A stretch of 64,000 nt of DNA from Diospyros lotus (taxonomy: Eukaryota > Streptophyta > Magnoliopsida > Ericales > Ebenaceae): NCBI RefSeq assembly GCF_014633365.1, contig NC_068341.1:25216339-25280338 (forward strand). The letters are read 5' to 3'. Each line of letters opens with the position of its first letter. The first letter of the stretch is position 1. Below are positions 48,811-60,439 of the stretch, in pieces. The notes beneath the pieces were generated by a model, which was not told the DNA's origin, ran no database searches, and worked only from the letters and a program-made list of their open reading frames with translations. A program made the translations under genes and the position numbers.

Positions 48811-51800
48811 GCCCCTCCCGAACTTCTTATAGCTTTTGCTTTAATCGGCTCACATCACTCGGTGAGCGACCACATGGGCTCTAATCCCACCATCATCGGC
48901 TAAAACGACCCCTGCCATCCCTTGGCACCACATCCAGCCACAATCAAGACTCCTGAGCCACTTACGCCACTCACAGACTACTCTCACGACGCCGCACATC
49001 CATGGCCAATCATTGCTTGTCGCTGCTGCTATCACTAGTTGGCGCCTTTGGTCGCCACTGGCTACCCCCAACAGGTCACCAATCAGCTCCACTAGTTGCT
49101 TTCTTTCACACCCATTACCCTCTAACCATGAGGCTAAATCTTATCAATTGCCCACTCTCCAAGGCATCCCCCTAGCTATGTCACTCACAACTATCAGGTG
49201 ATTTCATCACCTCAACACCATTCCTGGGAACCCAAACTTGTCCAATAAGCTCTCCATCGAGCTCTCGTCACCCATTGGCGACATCTTAAATTCACCCTCA
49301 ACTTCCATTTAACCAACACGATTAGCTCTAACCAAATCGCCCAGCTCACAACCAACACAACCTTCCTCCAAGCACTACACTTGCAATCATCGACTATCAA
49401 TTTGATTTAAACTCCACCCACTGGAAATCACCCCTACCACTCCTGTGGAACTCACACTTCCACTCGATGCCGTAGGACTCACGTTCCTACTCAGGCACTT
49501 ACCATCACGCTGGCTTTCCCCGGGTGATCCCTCCTGATAGAGTTATAACGCCTTAGGAAGTTTATCCCATGTTGTTGCCCCATGCTCAACTTTTCTTGGA
49601 AGAACATCTCAAGTTCTACCCAGGCCACATTTCAACACTACCATCTATAACCCTCGCTATGGAGTAGCATTCCTTCAAGCGGCACAATTCTTCCCTGGCC
49701 AACCATCTTTTATCACCTTGGATCTCTTTCTCAAAATTCGTCTGGTCTAGCCACCAAGACCCGCTGAACCTTTATGTACACGGTTGATCAACAAGGCTTT
49801 ACATCACAGTCCTCGAGCCTCATGCTCCCATCATTGCCATCAGGTGCTACCACCTGGCAACTGATCCAATGTCATCAACCGGAAACCCCTCTAGTGACAC
49901 CTGAGGATACTTCCTCATTTCGCATCGACACGACCAGGACTAACACCAGACTGTGCAATTGCGAACCTTCACGGATTTCGAACCGTGCCTTAGCCACGCA
50001 TTCAGCCTACCACAACTCACGTCACAGGATTTGAGGTCCCTTTACTTGAAACTTTTGCATGCTTCAATAATCCCATCTCATGGTTGGCTTCCAACTCGTA
50101 AGTCTTGCCCTCCACGGCACTTACGTACATTCTGGAGCCATTTACTAACTCCACCAATCAACCCATCTTCACTCATTACCGCAAGGTTACACTGGGTCCA
50201 ACATCCCAATTTACCAGAACAACTACGATCAATTTAACCACATCTGCGTTAACATCCTTTAGCAAGGAGTTTCGCCACACATCTTGTTATCACACCACAA
50301 GATATTACCCAATCGATTCATAACCCTTCTAACTGCCATGACAAACTAAAGGCACTACTACGATACTTGAACCCTCACGAAAATTTAAGTCTGGGCCCAG
50401 ACATAACCTACAATACACCCCCAGTTTTCGGCATCTAATCATCTCCACCGCAGGCGAGTAAATCCACATAGAGAGCTGCAGTCCCTCCTGTGAACCAACC
50501 ATCTGCATCTATTGGTACCTAGCATTAGACCCGTCACTGGTAGGCATCAACCGTAGCATTATACCCACGCTAGACCCGTTTCTTTTCCCATGGGTTTCTT
50601 TCTCAACCATCTCGAGACGCTACAACACCTATACCTTCACTAAGCCGTCTCGACACCGCTTTTTCAAAATAAAGGGCTTAACCCCCCGGGTGCAACGCCC
50701 CAACATCTCTTATTTCCCGCAGCTGAGTTGTGGAACTGACCACAGCTTTCGCCACCCCTATCGTGCATCTCGCAAATCTTCAACCCTTGACCATCTATAT
50801 AATCACTGTATTGCCCTGTGCTTCAGGCGAGCCAACACCTGGTCATCATTACCATGTTGCTCCCTTACACTGGCCCAACAACAGTTCCTAACAGCATGGC
50901 TCAAGTCCAACACTGATCTGCTTCACACCCTGTAGTGTGACTTTCATCCTTCCAGTCCAACCTCTGATATCGAACTCGGCATGGCTACCCCACCACGCCC
51001 GCAACCATTATCCCCACCAAGCTTCCTACTTGGCCACTAATTTATCGAATCATTACCGCATTCCATGATTCCTCCTTAGGACTACTCTAGATGTCATATC
51101 CCTTGTAGGAGATTATCGATCTCATTTAACCAAATCTCTTAAGGTACTGCTCTAGATTTTCGGCTTCTGATTGTCACCTGCAGTTCACTAAGTTGCCTCA
51201 ACGCGAGCCAACTCATTAGTCCTCTGCTACATGGTCCATAGCATCAGATCCGTCACATCGAGCCTTGCACCCATAGCATCAAAGCTACTTAAAGCCTCCC
51301 CGAGCTACGATGGTTCCACCACCATCTTACCAAAGCCATCTTACTTGGTTATCCTTGCTGATAACCTCAAACTCATACCATGAGCCCCGCTCCTCAGGAC
51401 TCTACATCTCTTACTGGTTAAGAGACTCTCAAACCACTTCACATCTTAAAGCTTCATGATCTTACCCCACAAGATCATACCTCACGGCTCTCACTCAACA
51501 TTTGAAAGCTCCAACTTTCCATGACAATGGATCCAAATCCATCGGATTCACTTCACCACCTAGCTCATTCCAAAGCTCGATTATTAATGATCTCTCAATC
51601 CACAACTAACATGTTGAGCCTACCTCAAGCTCCGGCACCCATAACCATAGAGCACCTACCAATACCCTCCAGGTCAATCGAGACCTCCCGTCTCTCCTTG
51701 CACACTCATATATGCATTCAGTCACTATGCTTAGCCTAACCTTCCAACACGCCTCGCCCAGGCTCCCATGACTTGGAATTTACAATCTGGGGCCTCTACC

Positions 51801-52689
51801 CCACTCACCATACCCTGCCCACTTGGCATCCAAAGTTGGCATTTCTTGTGCGTGCATAGCCCACGGATGTCCTATTGCCACAATTCACTACCCTCGACCC
51901 ACACACCGCTCATACCCTTCATTGGGTGACCTCCTCGTCTCCCATCAAGGGTCTTGTGACCTTTGGCGTCATCCCGACCCCAAGCATCACAATGAGGGTC
52001 TATTTACCTCTCATCCCCGACCTTAGGCATCCCACCAAACCCCAAACGTCATAATGAGAGTTTTAATTAGCCCCTCATCCATCAATCACATGAACGGTCA
52101 CTTGGCCTTTCACAATCAGGACTTCAAATCCAATGGCTCCCACACGCATATCAACACATGACCAACTCCTTAATCCCAAATCTGGATTCCCCTGGATTCC
52201 AATTCAACCTACTTAGGATTTCCATCTCATACAAACACCCGCTAGGGTCCACTTGCCACACACATATCATTCCCAAGGATAGACCTCGTCTCATCATGAA
52301 ACCAACTAGGGTCCACTCATACCCTAGGCATATCCCCTCTGGGATCGCTATAACCATACAATCACATGGCACCATATGCATCTCTTGTGTATAACTCACA
52401 CCCGACTCCCCACGGGATCCTTCTGCAAACTACCAATGTCATGCCTACCTTGGCCATGACATTCAAATGCATTACATGCACACTCCCCATAAAGCCTCAC
52501 TGCAATTAACCTTACCCCCTTCCTAGGGCTCACCACCTAGCCCGCTGACGACTCATTTCCTTGAGCCTCGAGCTAACTCCCACTTTAGCTCACTCTATCT
52601 CAGGCGAACAAGCCTTACTGCACTACTTCTAAGGAACAACTCTAATCCCTCGAACATGCTCGGCAAATCCCTGGGTCATCTTTGGCAAA
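48811..52689 (-). other. Internal region of the non-coding element, right part and leader
   Basis: About 3.9 kb without gag or pol motifs. The part at about 51500-52690 is the 5' leader: read on the minus strand it parallels 63560-64000 closely, with shared phrases such as GAGCATGTTCGAGGG, GTTAGCTCGAGGCTCAAGG and GGGTATGAGTGGACCC. Frames of 60-94 codons occur on both strands with no common signature. The primer-binding site expected at the right edge is gone. Confidence 0.65.
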
Positions 52690-53192
52690 TCCCTAACATA
52701 ATCGACCGATTACTCATGAGTCATAAATACTCAGTAAGGGTGCAATGCATATAAATATGAATATAATCATGTTTATGTATGCCAAATGCATGCAAATGAG
52801 GCTAGGCCCACTCATCCTCACAACCCACCAAGGTTTGAGGCATCAACCTATCAGCCCCCACCACACTAATCCTCCATATGGCCATAGGTCCACTAGATCT
52901 CGCATCACGCAAGTGTTAACCACTACATGCAAATGCAATATAAAAACATTATCAAACATATTTACCAACTTGTAAGGCCACCTCCACATGGGGCCATCCC
53001 TTACCTAGATTGAAGCGTCATCCTTGCCTCGGGCGAGAACACCAGCCTGAACTCCGAGCTCTTCTAGGATCACTGCCTCCTCGGACGAACCTAAATGCAA
53101 ACACACACAAACCCAACTCCATTAACATCCGACATTAAACCAATGCCCTCAACTTCGCCACACATCGCAAAACTCACCCGACAACAACTTCC

Positions 53193-54701
53193 TGTTGGAA
53201 ATGTATGCCCTAAAGACACGTTTTGTTTAATTTATGGTAATGATGTTTCTTTTATTCAGTTCATGGCACATATATTATTTGCATTTAATCGTTGGAAAAG
53301 TGTCCATGCTATTAAGTAAGTGATTCATGTGATGGGTCGTTCTTCACAGTTAGGCATGAATCATGGGTACTTAATAAGCAAGAAAAATATTACTCTTGAT
53401 CTTTTGATAGAACTGGGCATTCTATCATGATAAGATCATTGTGCAATAGATCCTAATGGAGGATGGCTTGCCTTAGCCAGTAAACAGTCCGTTTACTCTA
53501 ATTGTACAAGCGCATTTGGAATGCGTAGAGTGGACCTGTGATAGAAACTAATGACAAAGTACAAATTATCATGGAGCTAGTCTATCACTGCTACTACGTG
53601 GACGAGTACTCTAATACTTGAGTATTAGTTGGTGGTCTAGTGAACCTAGAGCTATATTCTTAGATTCATTGTAGGTGAGGTCTATCAAAGATCAATATCC
53701 TTTTGAGTTGGGAGTATGGTTTCTAATTAGCTAAGACAGACTAATACAAGATAGTTTCTGTGATTCACCCCCTTGTGATTGTCCAAGAATAATCAAATAA
53801 TCCAGGGCCCTGGGAACGTGACTTAAGAGTGTGTGCTTCTGGGTAGCTCCCAGTGATAAGCAAGTACATTCGAGTAGTCACGGATTATTGGACTAGTGAT
53901 CTAAGGATGGTAGAAATCATTTAGAGAGGTGTTAGTACATTATTCCTTTCTAAACGATGGGTGTTACGCAGAGGGGTATTTTCGTCATTACACTAGTAGG
54001 TCAAAGACATGGCATATGCAAAATTATTCGTGGGGTCAGTGTTACCATATGGTGATAGTTGGAACACTTAGAATGACAAAATATAGCTACTAGGTAGCAG
54101 GGATATTTTGGTCATTTTAGTAGCCGTGAATAATTTGTCTTTTGGTCCCCGGGGTAGCTCGATATAACTCATGTATTATTTAATACATTTGGCTTGTTGT
54201 ATGAATTACATTGAGAGAGAATTATTTTATTTAGAATGGTCCATAATTAATTGGGCTAGAATAAAATAATAGTTCATTAGTTTAATTAATTAATTGGGCT
54301 AACCCAATTAGAAAATTAATTAAATGGACTTGGCCCATTAGGGTTTGGCCCACTAGGGTTTTAACCCTAGGGTTCTCCCTTTATATTCTCTCCTTGGTTG
54401 TTTTTTCATTCAAGTCGTTTTTTTACTCTTCTTCACCGAAAGAGAGGCCACGAGTTCGAGTCATACTCCGGAAGATCGAAAGAGTGCCTTTGAGTTCTGA
54501 TGCGAAGGAGCCGAAGGATTGCAGGACAGCCGTCGTCTCCACTACGAGAAGAGGTTCCCGCTCATCCTGCTCCTATCGCTCCATTCCGTCCAGTAATCCG
54601 CCGAAAAAGTAAGTCTCCTAGATTCTAATCAATACGAGGAATGTTTTTTTGATTAAAACGCTTTCGTTGCATGCTTTTGTATCCTCGTTCATGATCCTTC
54701 A
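53193..54701 (+). mobile_element. Solo LTR, Copia (Angela-like), TSD CTTCC
   Basis: It starts TGTTGGAAATGTATGCCC and ends TCATGATCCTTCA, flanked by CTTCC at 53188-53192 and 54702-54706. The site is intact in the partner LTR (42890s), confirming a clean insertion. The start resembles Angela-type Copia LTRs. A weak TATA (TTATATTCTC) is near 54381. The 72-codon frame at 54394-54612 begins in the leader and runs toward the LTR end; no family is recognised. Confidence 0.93.
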
Positions 54702-55140
54702 CTTCCAATCAACCCCACTGAGGATTCAATCCAACCAATACGACACAATTCATTATCTCACATAATGAAATTATTTTGAAAATAATTAAATTAATTACCT
54801 CGATAAATCTGGAGAAGAAGTTCGATCAAATGCCTACACCGACGTTGCCTCCCGAGCTGCCATTTGCGCCCAAAATCTCATTTTCGAGCTTCTGACACGC
54901 TCCTCAAGCCCTGATTTAATTTCTAGAACTTTCCCCCATTTTTCTAGAATTTTTCAATATTTTCTCCTTTATTTCCTTTTCTTTTATTTTTTCTTTTATT
55001 TTTCTTTTCTATTTTTCTCCTCTTCTTCCTGTTCTTCTTCTCCCGCGCGCGTCTTCCTCCTTCTGCAACCTCCAGCGCGTATCCACCTAGCTGGCCACCA
55101 CCGCTGCTTGCGCTGCCACCGCCTCCAGCCATTGGCCGAC

Positions 55141-56114
55141 TGATCGAAGCTGTCAAGCCGATCAGATTAGTGTATGTATTAGGACTGGTTTGCAGCTAGG
55201 ATGCTCCCCAGGTCGTCTCCCAACGAACTGTCAACGACTGTCAAAACAAGATCAAACGGGGGGTTGTGTTGAAAACCAAACTTAAAAACGCTAAAGAATG
55301 AAACAAAGATGGATTTTCGACCAACTAAAACGTAACCCGCTTCAAACCCTACCTCCTTACCTCAGTAATCCCCGTCTCGCTTATGAAAATATTCTGTTTG
55401 GATTGATTCTACTCTTCTACAACCGTAAAAGATTAAATCAAAATGAGCAATCGCTCATACAATATATGCCATTTCTTTCTAATCAAAGCCTCAACCGAGA
55501 ACATCAATTAAACCCATCCAAAGATCATGCATGCATTCACACAACCGCGTAAAAGAAACATACATAAAATTAGAGAAGGAAAAGAAACGAAATCATCAAT
55601 AAAAACATGAAAATCGAGTTCAAAACTGGATTCGACTACATGACCGAGACTCAAACCGGGCAAGGGGAACGGGAATGTAGCAGATTACAAGCGAATTAGC
55701 CTTCCATCGAAGCGGTGAAAATCCTCCAAAATCGGCCACACTCATGCCTCTTTGCTAACTCTTATTTATAGGGTTTTGGAAAAACAAAACCTAGGCTAAA
55801 TGGGCTTAGGGATTATTTATTACATATGGCCCATAATTTAATTAATTAAAAAGGGCCCAATGGATTCTAAATTCGCCCATAACCCATAATGAAGAATGGT
55901 TGCCTCTTTCAATCTCGATGTCTGTCCACCTTGCGAAGCCCACTTGCGCCTCTATCGAAATAACTCAAACCTGCAACCCAAATCTGCCAAATAAGAATAA
56001 AAATAGTGTGAAGCCCAGTAAAATAAAATAAACAAAAGACAAATAAATAACCTAAATAGAGTGCAATGAAGATGGAATAAGAGGGATAAATAATATAAAA
56101 TATGCTCGCTATCA
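55141..56114 (-). mobile_element. Solo LTR, small Gypsy-type, TSD CCGAC
   Basis: On the minus strand it reads TGATAGCGAGCATATTT...AGCTTCGATCA, flanked by CCGAC at 55136-55140 and 56115-56119. The site is intact in the partner LTR (43325-43345). The minus strand has a TATA box (TATAAATA, 55763-55770) and TTGGGAGACGACCTGGGG near the end, a phrase I associate with plant Gypsy LTRs. Length is 974 bases. Confidence 0.9.
55763..55770 (-). promoter_or_regulatory. TATA box of the 974-base solo LTR
   Basis: TATAAATA on the minus strand, in the context CCCTATAAATAAGAG, lies about 345 bases into the LTR when read leftward. This fits the U3/R border. Confidence 0.7.
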
Positions 56115-56405
56115 CCGACCACCTTCAGCTGCCGCACCGCAGCCCTGGTGAGCAGCAACCCTCGCCGGCCTCCCACACGCACAGCAGCAGTGCTGCTGCC
56201 CGACCTCTCGCTGCGGCCAAGGCCGCGACAACCAGCCGCAGCCACTCCTCCAGCCACCATCGCCTCAAGTCGATGTTGCCTCTGCATGCTCCACTGTTGG
56301 ACACCTTCCACCGCAGTTGCTCTGCTACCAGCATTCGGCTGCCTCTCTGCTGTCGAGCTTCTTCGTCAACCATGGCGGCTACTGCCATGGCCGATCAGCC
56401 ATCAA

Positions 56406-56431
56406 CTCTCTCTCTCTCTCTCTCTCTCTCG
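56406..56431. repeat. (CT)n microsatellite
   Basis: A run of about 12 CT units lies in the GC-rich leader-like block of the 5' LTR. Related short runs occur at 43614-43623 and, as GA, at 61177-61196 in the sister LTRs. Confidence 0.8.
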
Positions 56432-57147
56432 TGCCCGCGAGCGCACAATGCCTCTCTTGACCATGCCTTCTCTCGCTTTGCACCTTTCGACCATTTCAAA
56501 TGGCAGAGACATATAAAGCTTCCTGGAAGCTTCCCTCGCCCACACTATGTATATATATATATATAATACATTATATTTCACATTAATCCCTATTTCTCAC
56601 AATCTCACTTAAATAATTTTGGGTAATTACATTTGAAGAATTATTATTGCACTTAGGCCCTCCAAGCCTTTAAATAATTACACCAAACCACACAAAATCT
56701 TGATTTCTTCAAAAATTAATAATCGACTTTACTCGATAAAGTCGATTTCATCCCTACGCCTGCACGAGACCTTTATTTGACCCGAAAACGCTTCAGGGTT
56801 GCCTTACTCACCAACCCGGACCACCCCTAGGGTCTCCTCAGCTTCCCAGAGATCCCATATGACCATTCGATATTGGCACCCACTCGGGCTTATATAGAAT
56901 TTATTCAGAAAATTATTCCTGGTCGGACCACTTCCAACATCATTATCCTTATCTCGAGATACTCATCAATCTCTTGCCCTCTTCCTTGGACATCCAAGTC
57001 CCGGGGCACTCCATACCGCCAATTCGTCAATTTTATTAATTAATTTCTCAAAATTAATTCTTGGGCTTCCCGGACCACCCGAGATCCTTCAAAATAATCA
57101 AAAATTATTTATTTTCAATTCCATGTAATACGGGGTATTACAGGTCT

Positions 57148-57480
57148 GCTGGTAAGATGTGAGTTGGGTGGCTCTAGTCTTAGATGTCCTGACCGGGGTT
57201 GCAAATGGGCCTCCGAGGGCACTTTCGATAGCGAACTACTCCGTCAAACAGTGGCCTCCTGGGCACTTGGGGATTTTTTACCCACGTATGCCCTCTGATG
57301 CTTAAGTTAGTATAAGTAGAAAAGCGGTGCGATAAGCAAATAGATAACACTATCATTGAATATAAGACAATCGTACCTTACCCGGTCAAAGAGGGTTAAT
57401 CATGGTACTGTTACAGAGAACTAGGGATGAACCTGCATGTTAGTAGCATTCGGCTGGGCTTAAGAGGAATGTCGGTCAAC
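57148..57480 (-). repeat. Tat-like LTR sequence, left part
   Basis: CTCTGATGCTTAAGTTAG (57289-57306) matches CTCTGATGCTTAAGTTGG at 13421-13438 in the Tat LTR, in the same orientation. GGGCCTCC and GTGGCCTCC phrases are also shared. It joins 59908 across the solo LTR by the CTAGG duplication. Confidence 0.55.
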
Positions 57481-57485
57481 CTAGG

Positions 57486-59902
57486 TGTAACACCCCCTCC
57501 CCCAAGTTATCCCATTCCAAAGGCAACCTAGAAGAGCGGGTGCTAGGGAACATAGACAAAACATCACTTAGCCACAAGCATGCATGTATTTAACATCCAT
57601 TAAACTCAAACCCAAAATAAATACTTCCAAAGGTTATAGGCACGACTTTTCTTTAAGTTACATTATATACAAAATAATGTTTGCACATCTACCAATAGCT
57701 TCCCAAGACCATTTAGATCAAGAGGGGACCCACACGCGCACATGTCTACCCATCCTTCTTACTCGACTCACCACCTGCCACCTCTTTACCTTTACCTGGA
57801 ATGGAGGAGAGTACAACGTGAGCTACAAAGCTCAACAAGCATAAGGAATAAGAAGGAAAAACATGGAAGATACTAATAGGATACAGGTGTGGTGAACATG
57901 CATATCGACGGAAATGATAGGTGATAACTTAGGAGTTACACTCACACCCGTAATGATAATGTCATGCATATCATGCATATAAGTTGATCAACATATAAAT
58001 GGCCAGTGGCCTTACATAGAAAATAAAATGTATCATAATACATACCAGTCTGTAGCTGAGTCCGGTAACAAGAGAAACTGTAACATGTAGCCCATAAGTC
58101 ATATCTAATACACTTGGCTATAGTCATACGTACATATATATAAATATATATAATCTCACCCATGGTCGTCACCACTGGGTGCGCCCCTCAGTCGTTACCG
58201 CAGGAGAGTAACCCCAGTCAGGCTAATGCCTACTAGTTTTGGGGGATATATCCCGGCGGTACACAACTGTAGCGCGCACAATCATCTATGTCCATACCTT
58301 TTCCAATGCACATGCAACACATAAAATAGCCACATATAAATTGCACGTGCTAGAAATAAGAACTGATGCTCGTGCACACTCATGAGATGTTATGCAGGAG
58401 GTCAGGCCAAGACATGCTCATGATGCACAATTACCATTCTTTTAGAACATGCCATGACAGTACATATATAAGCAATCTAAAGTTATTCTCTGTTCATGAA
58501 CATGTTCAACACAATTAGCCAATAACATTGAGTCACGGATTTCTTGCTTAAGCTTAAGTTCACAGTGAGATATATAAAGTAGGGTATGGAGAAGAAACAA
58601 GTCTCCCATGCAAATTTTCACTTAAAACTCCATTCCTTAGGATTAGTGGGGAGAAACAAGCCCCACATGGCTGTTAGAAACTTTCCCTCAAGCTTAAATA
58701 TCTTAACCCCAATCATGCTATCAAGACACGTAACCAACCCATAACACAATAAAATCCAAGAGAAAAGAGGAAGGAAGAGAGAACTTGCCTTTTATTTCAC
58801 TTATCAACCACTAAGAATGATCCTTGGTTGAAAGGATCTAGCTTGCTGTGAGAAGAATAATGAGGGTTTGAACAAGAATAGAGAACTTACGAGAAAGAGA
58901 AAAAGAGTACTCTATTCCAGTGAGATTTTTCTCACAAATTTCTCTTTTATATTTTCTTTATAAGTCATCTTTATCCATCTAATTATTTCCCAAATTCTCT
59001 ATATATTTATTATATTTTTTTGATATTTCAGTTCTAGAATTTTCTACGTGTTTCCAGAATTAATGAGGTTTCGGGCGATATATATATACATGAATCGCTG
59101 AGGGAGGCATTCGAATATAATTTAAGGCATTCGGATGATATTTACATATATATGTAGTTGTATAAAAGTCATTCGAATGATTTGGGCACATTCGAATGTG
59201 TTTTGAAGCTTTTGGTAGAAGAATTGATAAAATGGAGAAGGCATTCGAATGACACGGCAAACCATTCGAATGAATTTTGAATAGTAGAATAAAAAGCTAA
59301 AGGAAAAAGAGAGATATTCGAATGCAACAGTGCCCTCATTCGGATGAATTTTGCAATTTTCGCATGACTCATTCAAATGTACAGGCAGCTCATTTGAATG
59401 TGAAGGCTCAAATGGATTCTGGACAACTTTGACACCCTTTTGAATTTTGAGCATAACTCTCTCATCCGAACTCCGATTGAGGTGATTCAAGATGCTATAG
59501 AACGAAAAGAGAAAAATCTACAACTTTTATGTTTTAAGTTTTGAAAGATTCAAAGTATAAAATAGTCAAATTAGGTTACAATGAAGAATCACCACTCAGC
59601 AAAACAGACCATTCGAATGGATCACCCCCCATTCAAATGACTCACACCCCATTCGAATGGGGTTGCTCTCATTCGAATGACACTTCCACCATTCGAATAT
59701 CTAGCCTCCCAAAGCCCCACACATTTGGATGCCTCTTCATAAACCCTCATAACTCTTAACCATTCATCATAAACCTTCCAAAACACTTACATACACACTC
59801 ACACTTTACCAAAACCCAATTTAACAAATAATTCTACCCAAAAATCATAAAATAATACCGTGTTATTAATTGATATCAACACCCCATTTTTGGGTCATTA
59901 CA
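57486..59902 (-). mobile_element. Solo LTR, Tekay-like Gypsy, TSD CTAGG
   Basis: It is flanked by CTAGG at 57481-57485 and 59903-59907. It runs TGTAACACCCCCTCCCCC (left) to GGGTCATTACA (right). Minus-strand landmarks: TATAAAG near 58954-58962, AAAAGGCAAGTTCTC near 58785, a perfect TGAGCT/AGCTCA stem-loop (57819-57834), CATTCCAG|GTAAAGG at 57796/57795 and the ATTCGAATG cluster (59105-59720). Length is 2417 bases. Confidence 0.93.
59105..59720. repeat. CATTCGAATG palindrome cluster
   Basis: Sixteen copies of CATTCGAATGA or variants (CATTCGGATGA, CATTCAAATGA, CATTTGAATG) lie on both sides of the phrase GCATAACTCTCTCATCC (59451-59467). Spacing is irregular. Confidence 0.85.
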
Positions 59903-59907
59903 CTAGG

Positions 59908-60439
59908 GGGCCCTCCGAGAGAAGGTGGGCCTCATGACAAGCTACCGAATCAAGTTCTTAGCCTGGTGACCTACCAGGCAAAGCCTTGGGTTTGGCAATG
60001 GATGTCTCTAGACGTTGCCAATTGCATGCCCAATGTGTAACTAACCACTTATGTTCATACAATGTAAGTATGTTTAAGGTGAAGAGCAATTGAAGGATGC
60101 ATGGGCCAAGCCTAAGACGTGGGCCCATTGGGCACCTAAGAGGAACCACATATATGTATGACATACGCATGTGCATAACGGATACTGCCTGGGGAAAATG
60201 ATGGGGGGACAAGCTAGTGTATTAGGGGCCCACTAGGCACTTGGTGATGAGGAAAGGGCTTGGATTCCCATTACAAAAATGCATACATTATATATTCATT
60301 ATATAAGAGTTGCAGGGAAAGAATGATGAGCAAGGAAGAAGCCCTTACAGAGGGAAGCCTCTTGAGAAGAGGCCTTCCCAGGATGAAAAGAGAACCTTTC
60401 GAAGAAAGGTCTCTCCGAGAAACCTTTCACCGAGAGGTG
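59908..60439 (-). repeat. Tat-like LTR sequence, right part
   Basis: This is the continuation of 57148-57480. Near its right end it contains short inverted repeats such as GGGAAGCCTCTTGAGAAG followed by AGGCCTTCCC, and CCTTTCGAAGAAAGG. The CCTTTCGA core also occurs as CCTTTCGAGAAAAGG at 6420-6434. No coding motif is present. Confidence 0.5.

Larger units (their letters stand above)
41837..57142 (-). mobile_element. Large non-coding LTR element (LARD-like), TSD GGTCT
   Basis: LTRs at 41837-44347 and about 52690-57142 (truncated) are flanked by exact GGTCT duplications at 41832-41836 and 57143-57147. Removing three nested solo LTRs leaves about 10.1 kb. The internal part (44348-46105 and 48811-52690, about 5.6 kb) has none of the gag, protease, RT, RNase H or integrase motifs that are easy to read in the two Gypsy elements here. 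The leader (about 51500-52690) matches the plus-strand relative at 63560-64000. It therefore looks like a non-autonomous large retrotransposon derivative moved by Gypsy proteins supplied in trans. Confidence 0.85.
52690..57142 (-). mobile_element. 5' LTR of the non-coding element, truncated and twice interrupted
   Basis: It matches 42415-44347 from CATGAGTCATAAA rightward and ends in the same terminal hairpin (57124-57142). The first ~570 bases of the partner are missing except for a 17-base piece, ATCGACCGATTACTCA with its preceding A (52700-52716); the primer-binding site is lost with them. Solo LTRs at 53193-54701 and 55141-56114 lie within it. Confidence 0.85.
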
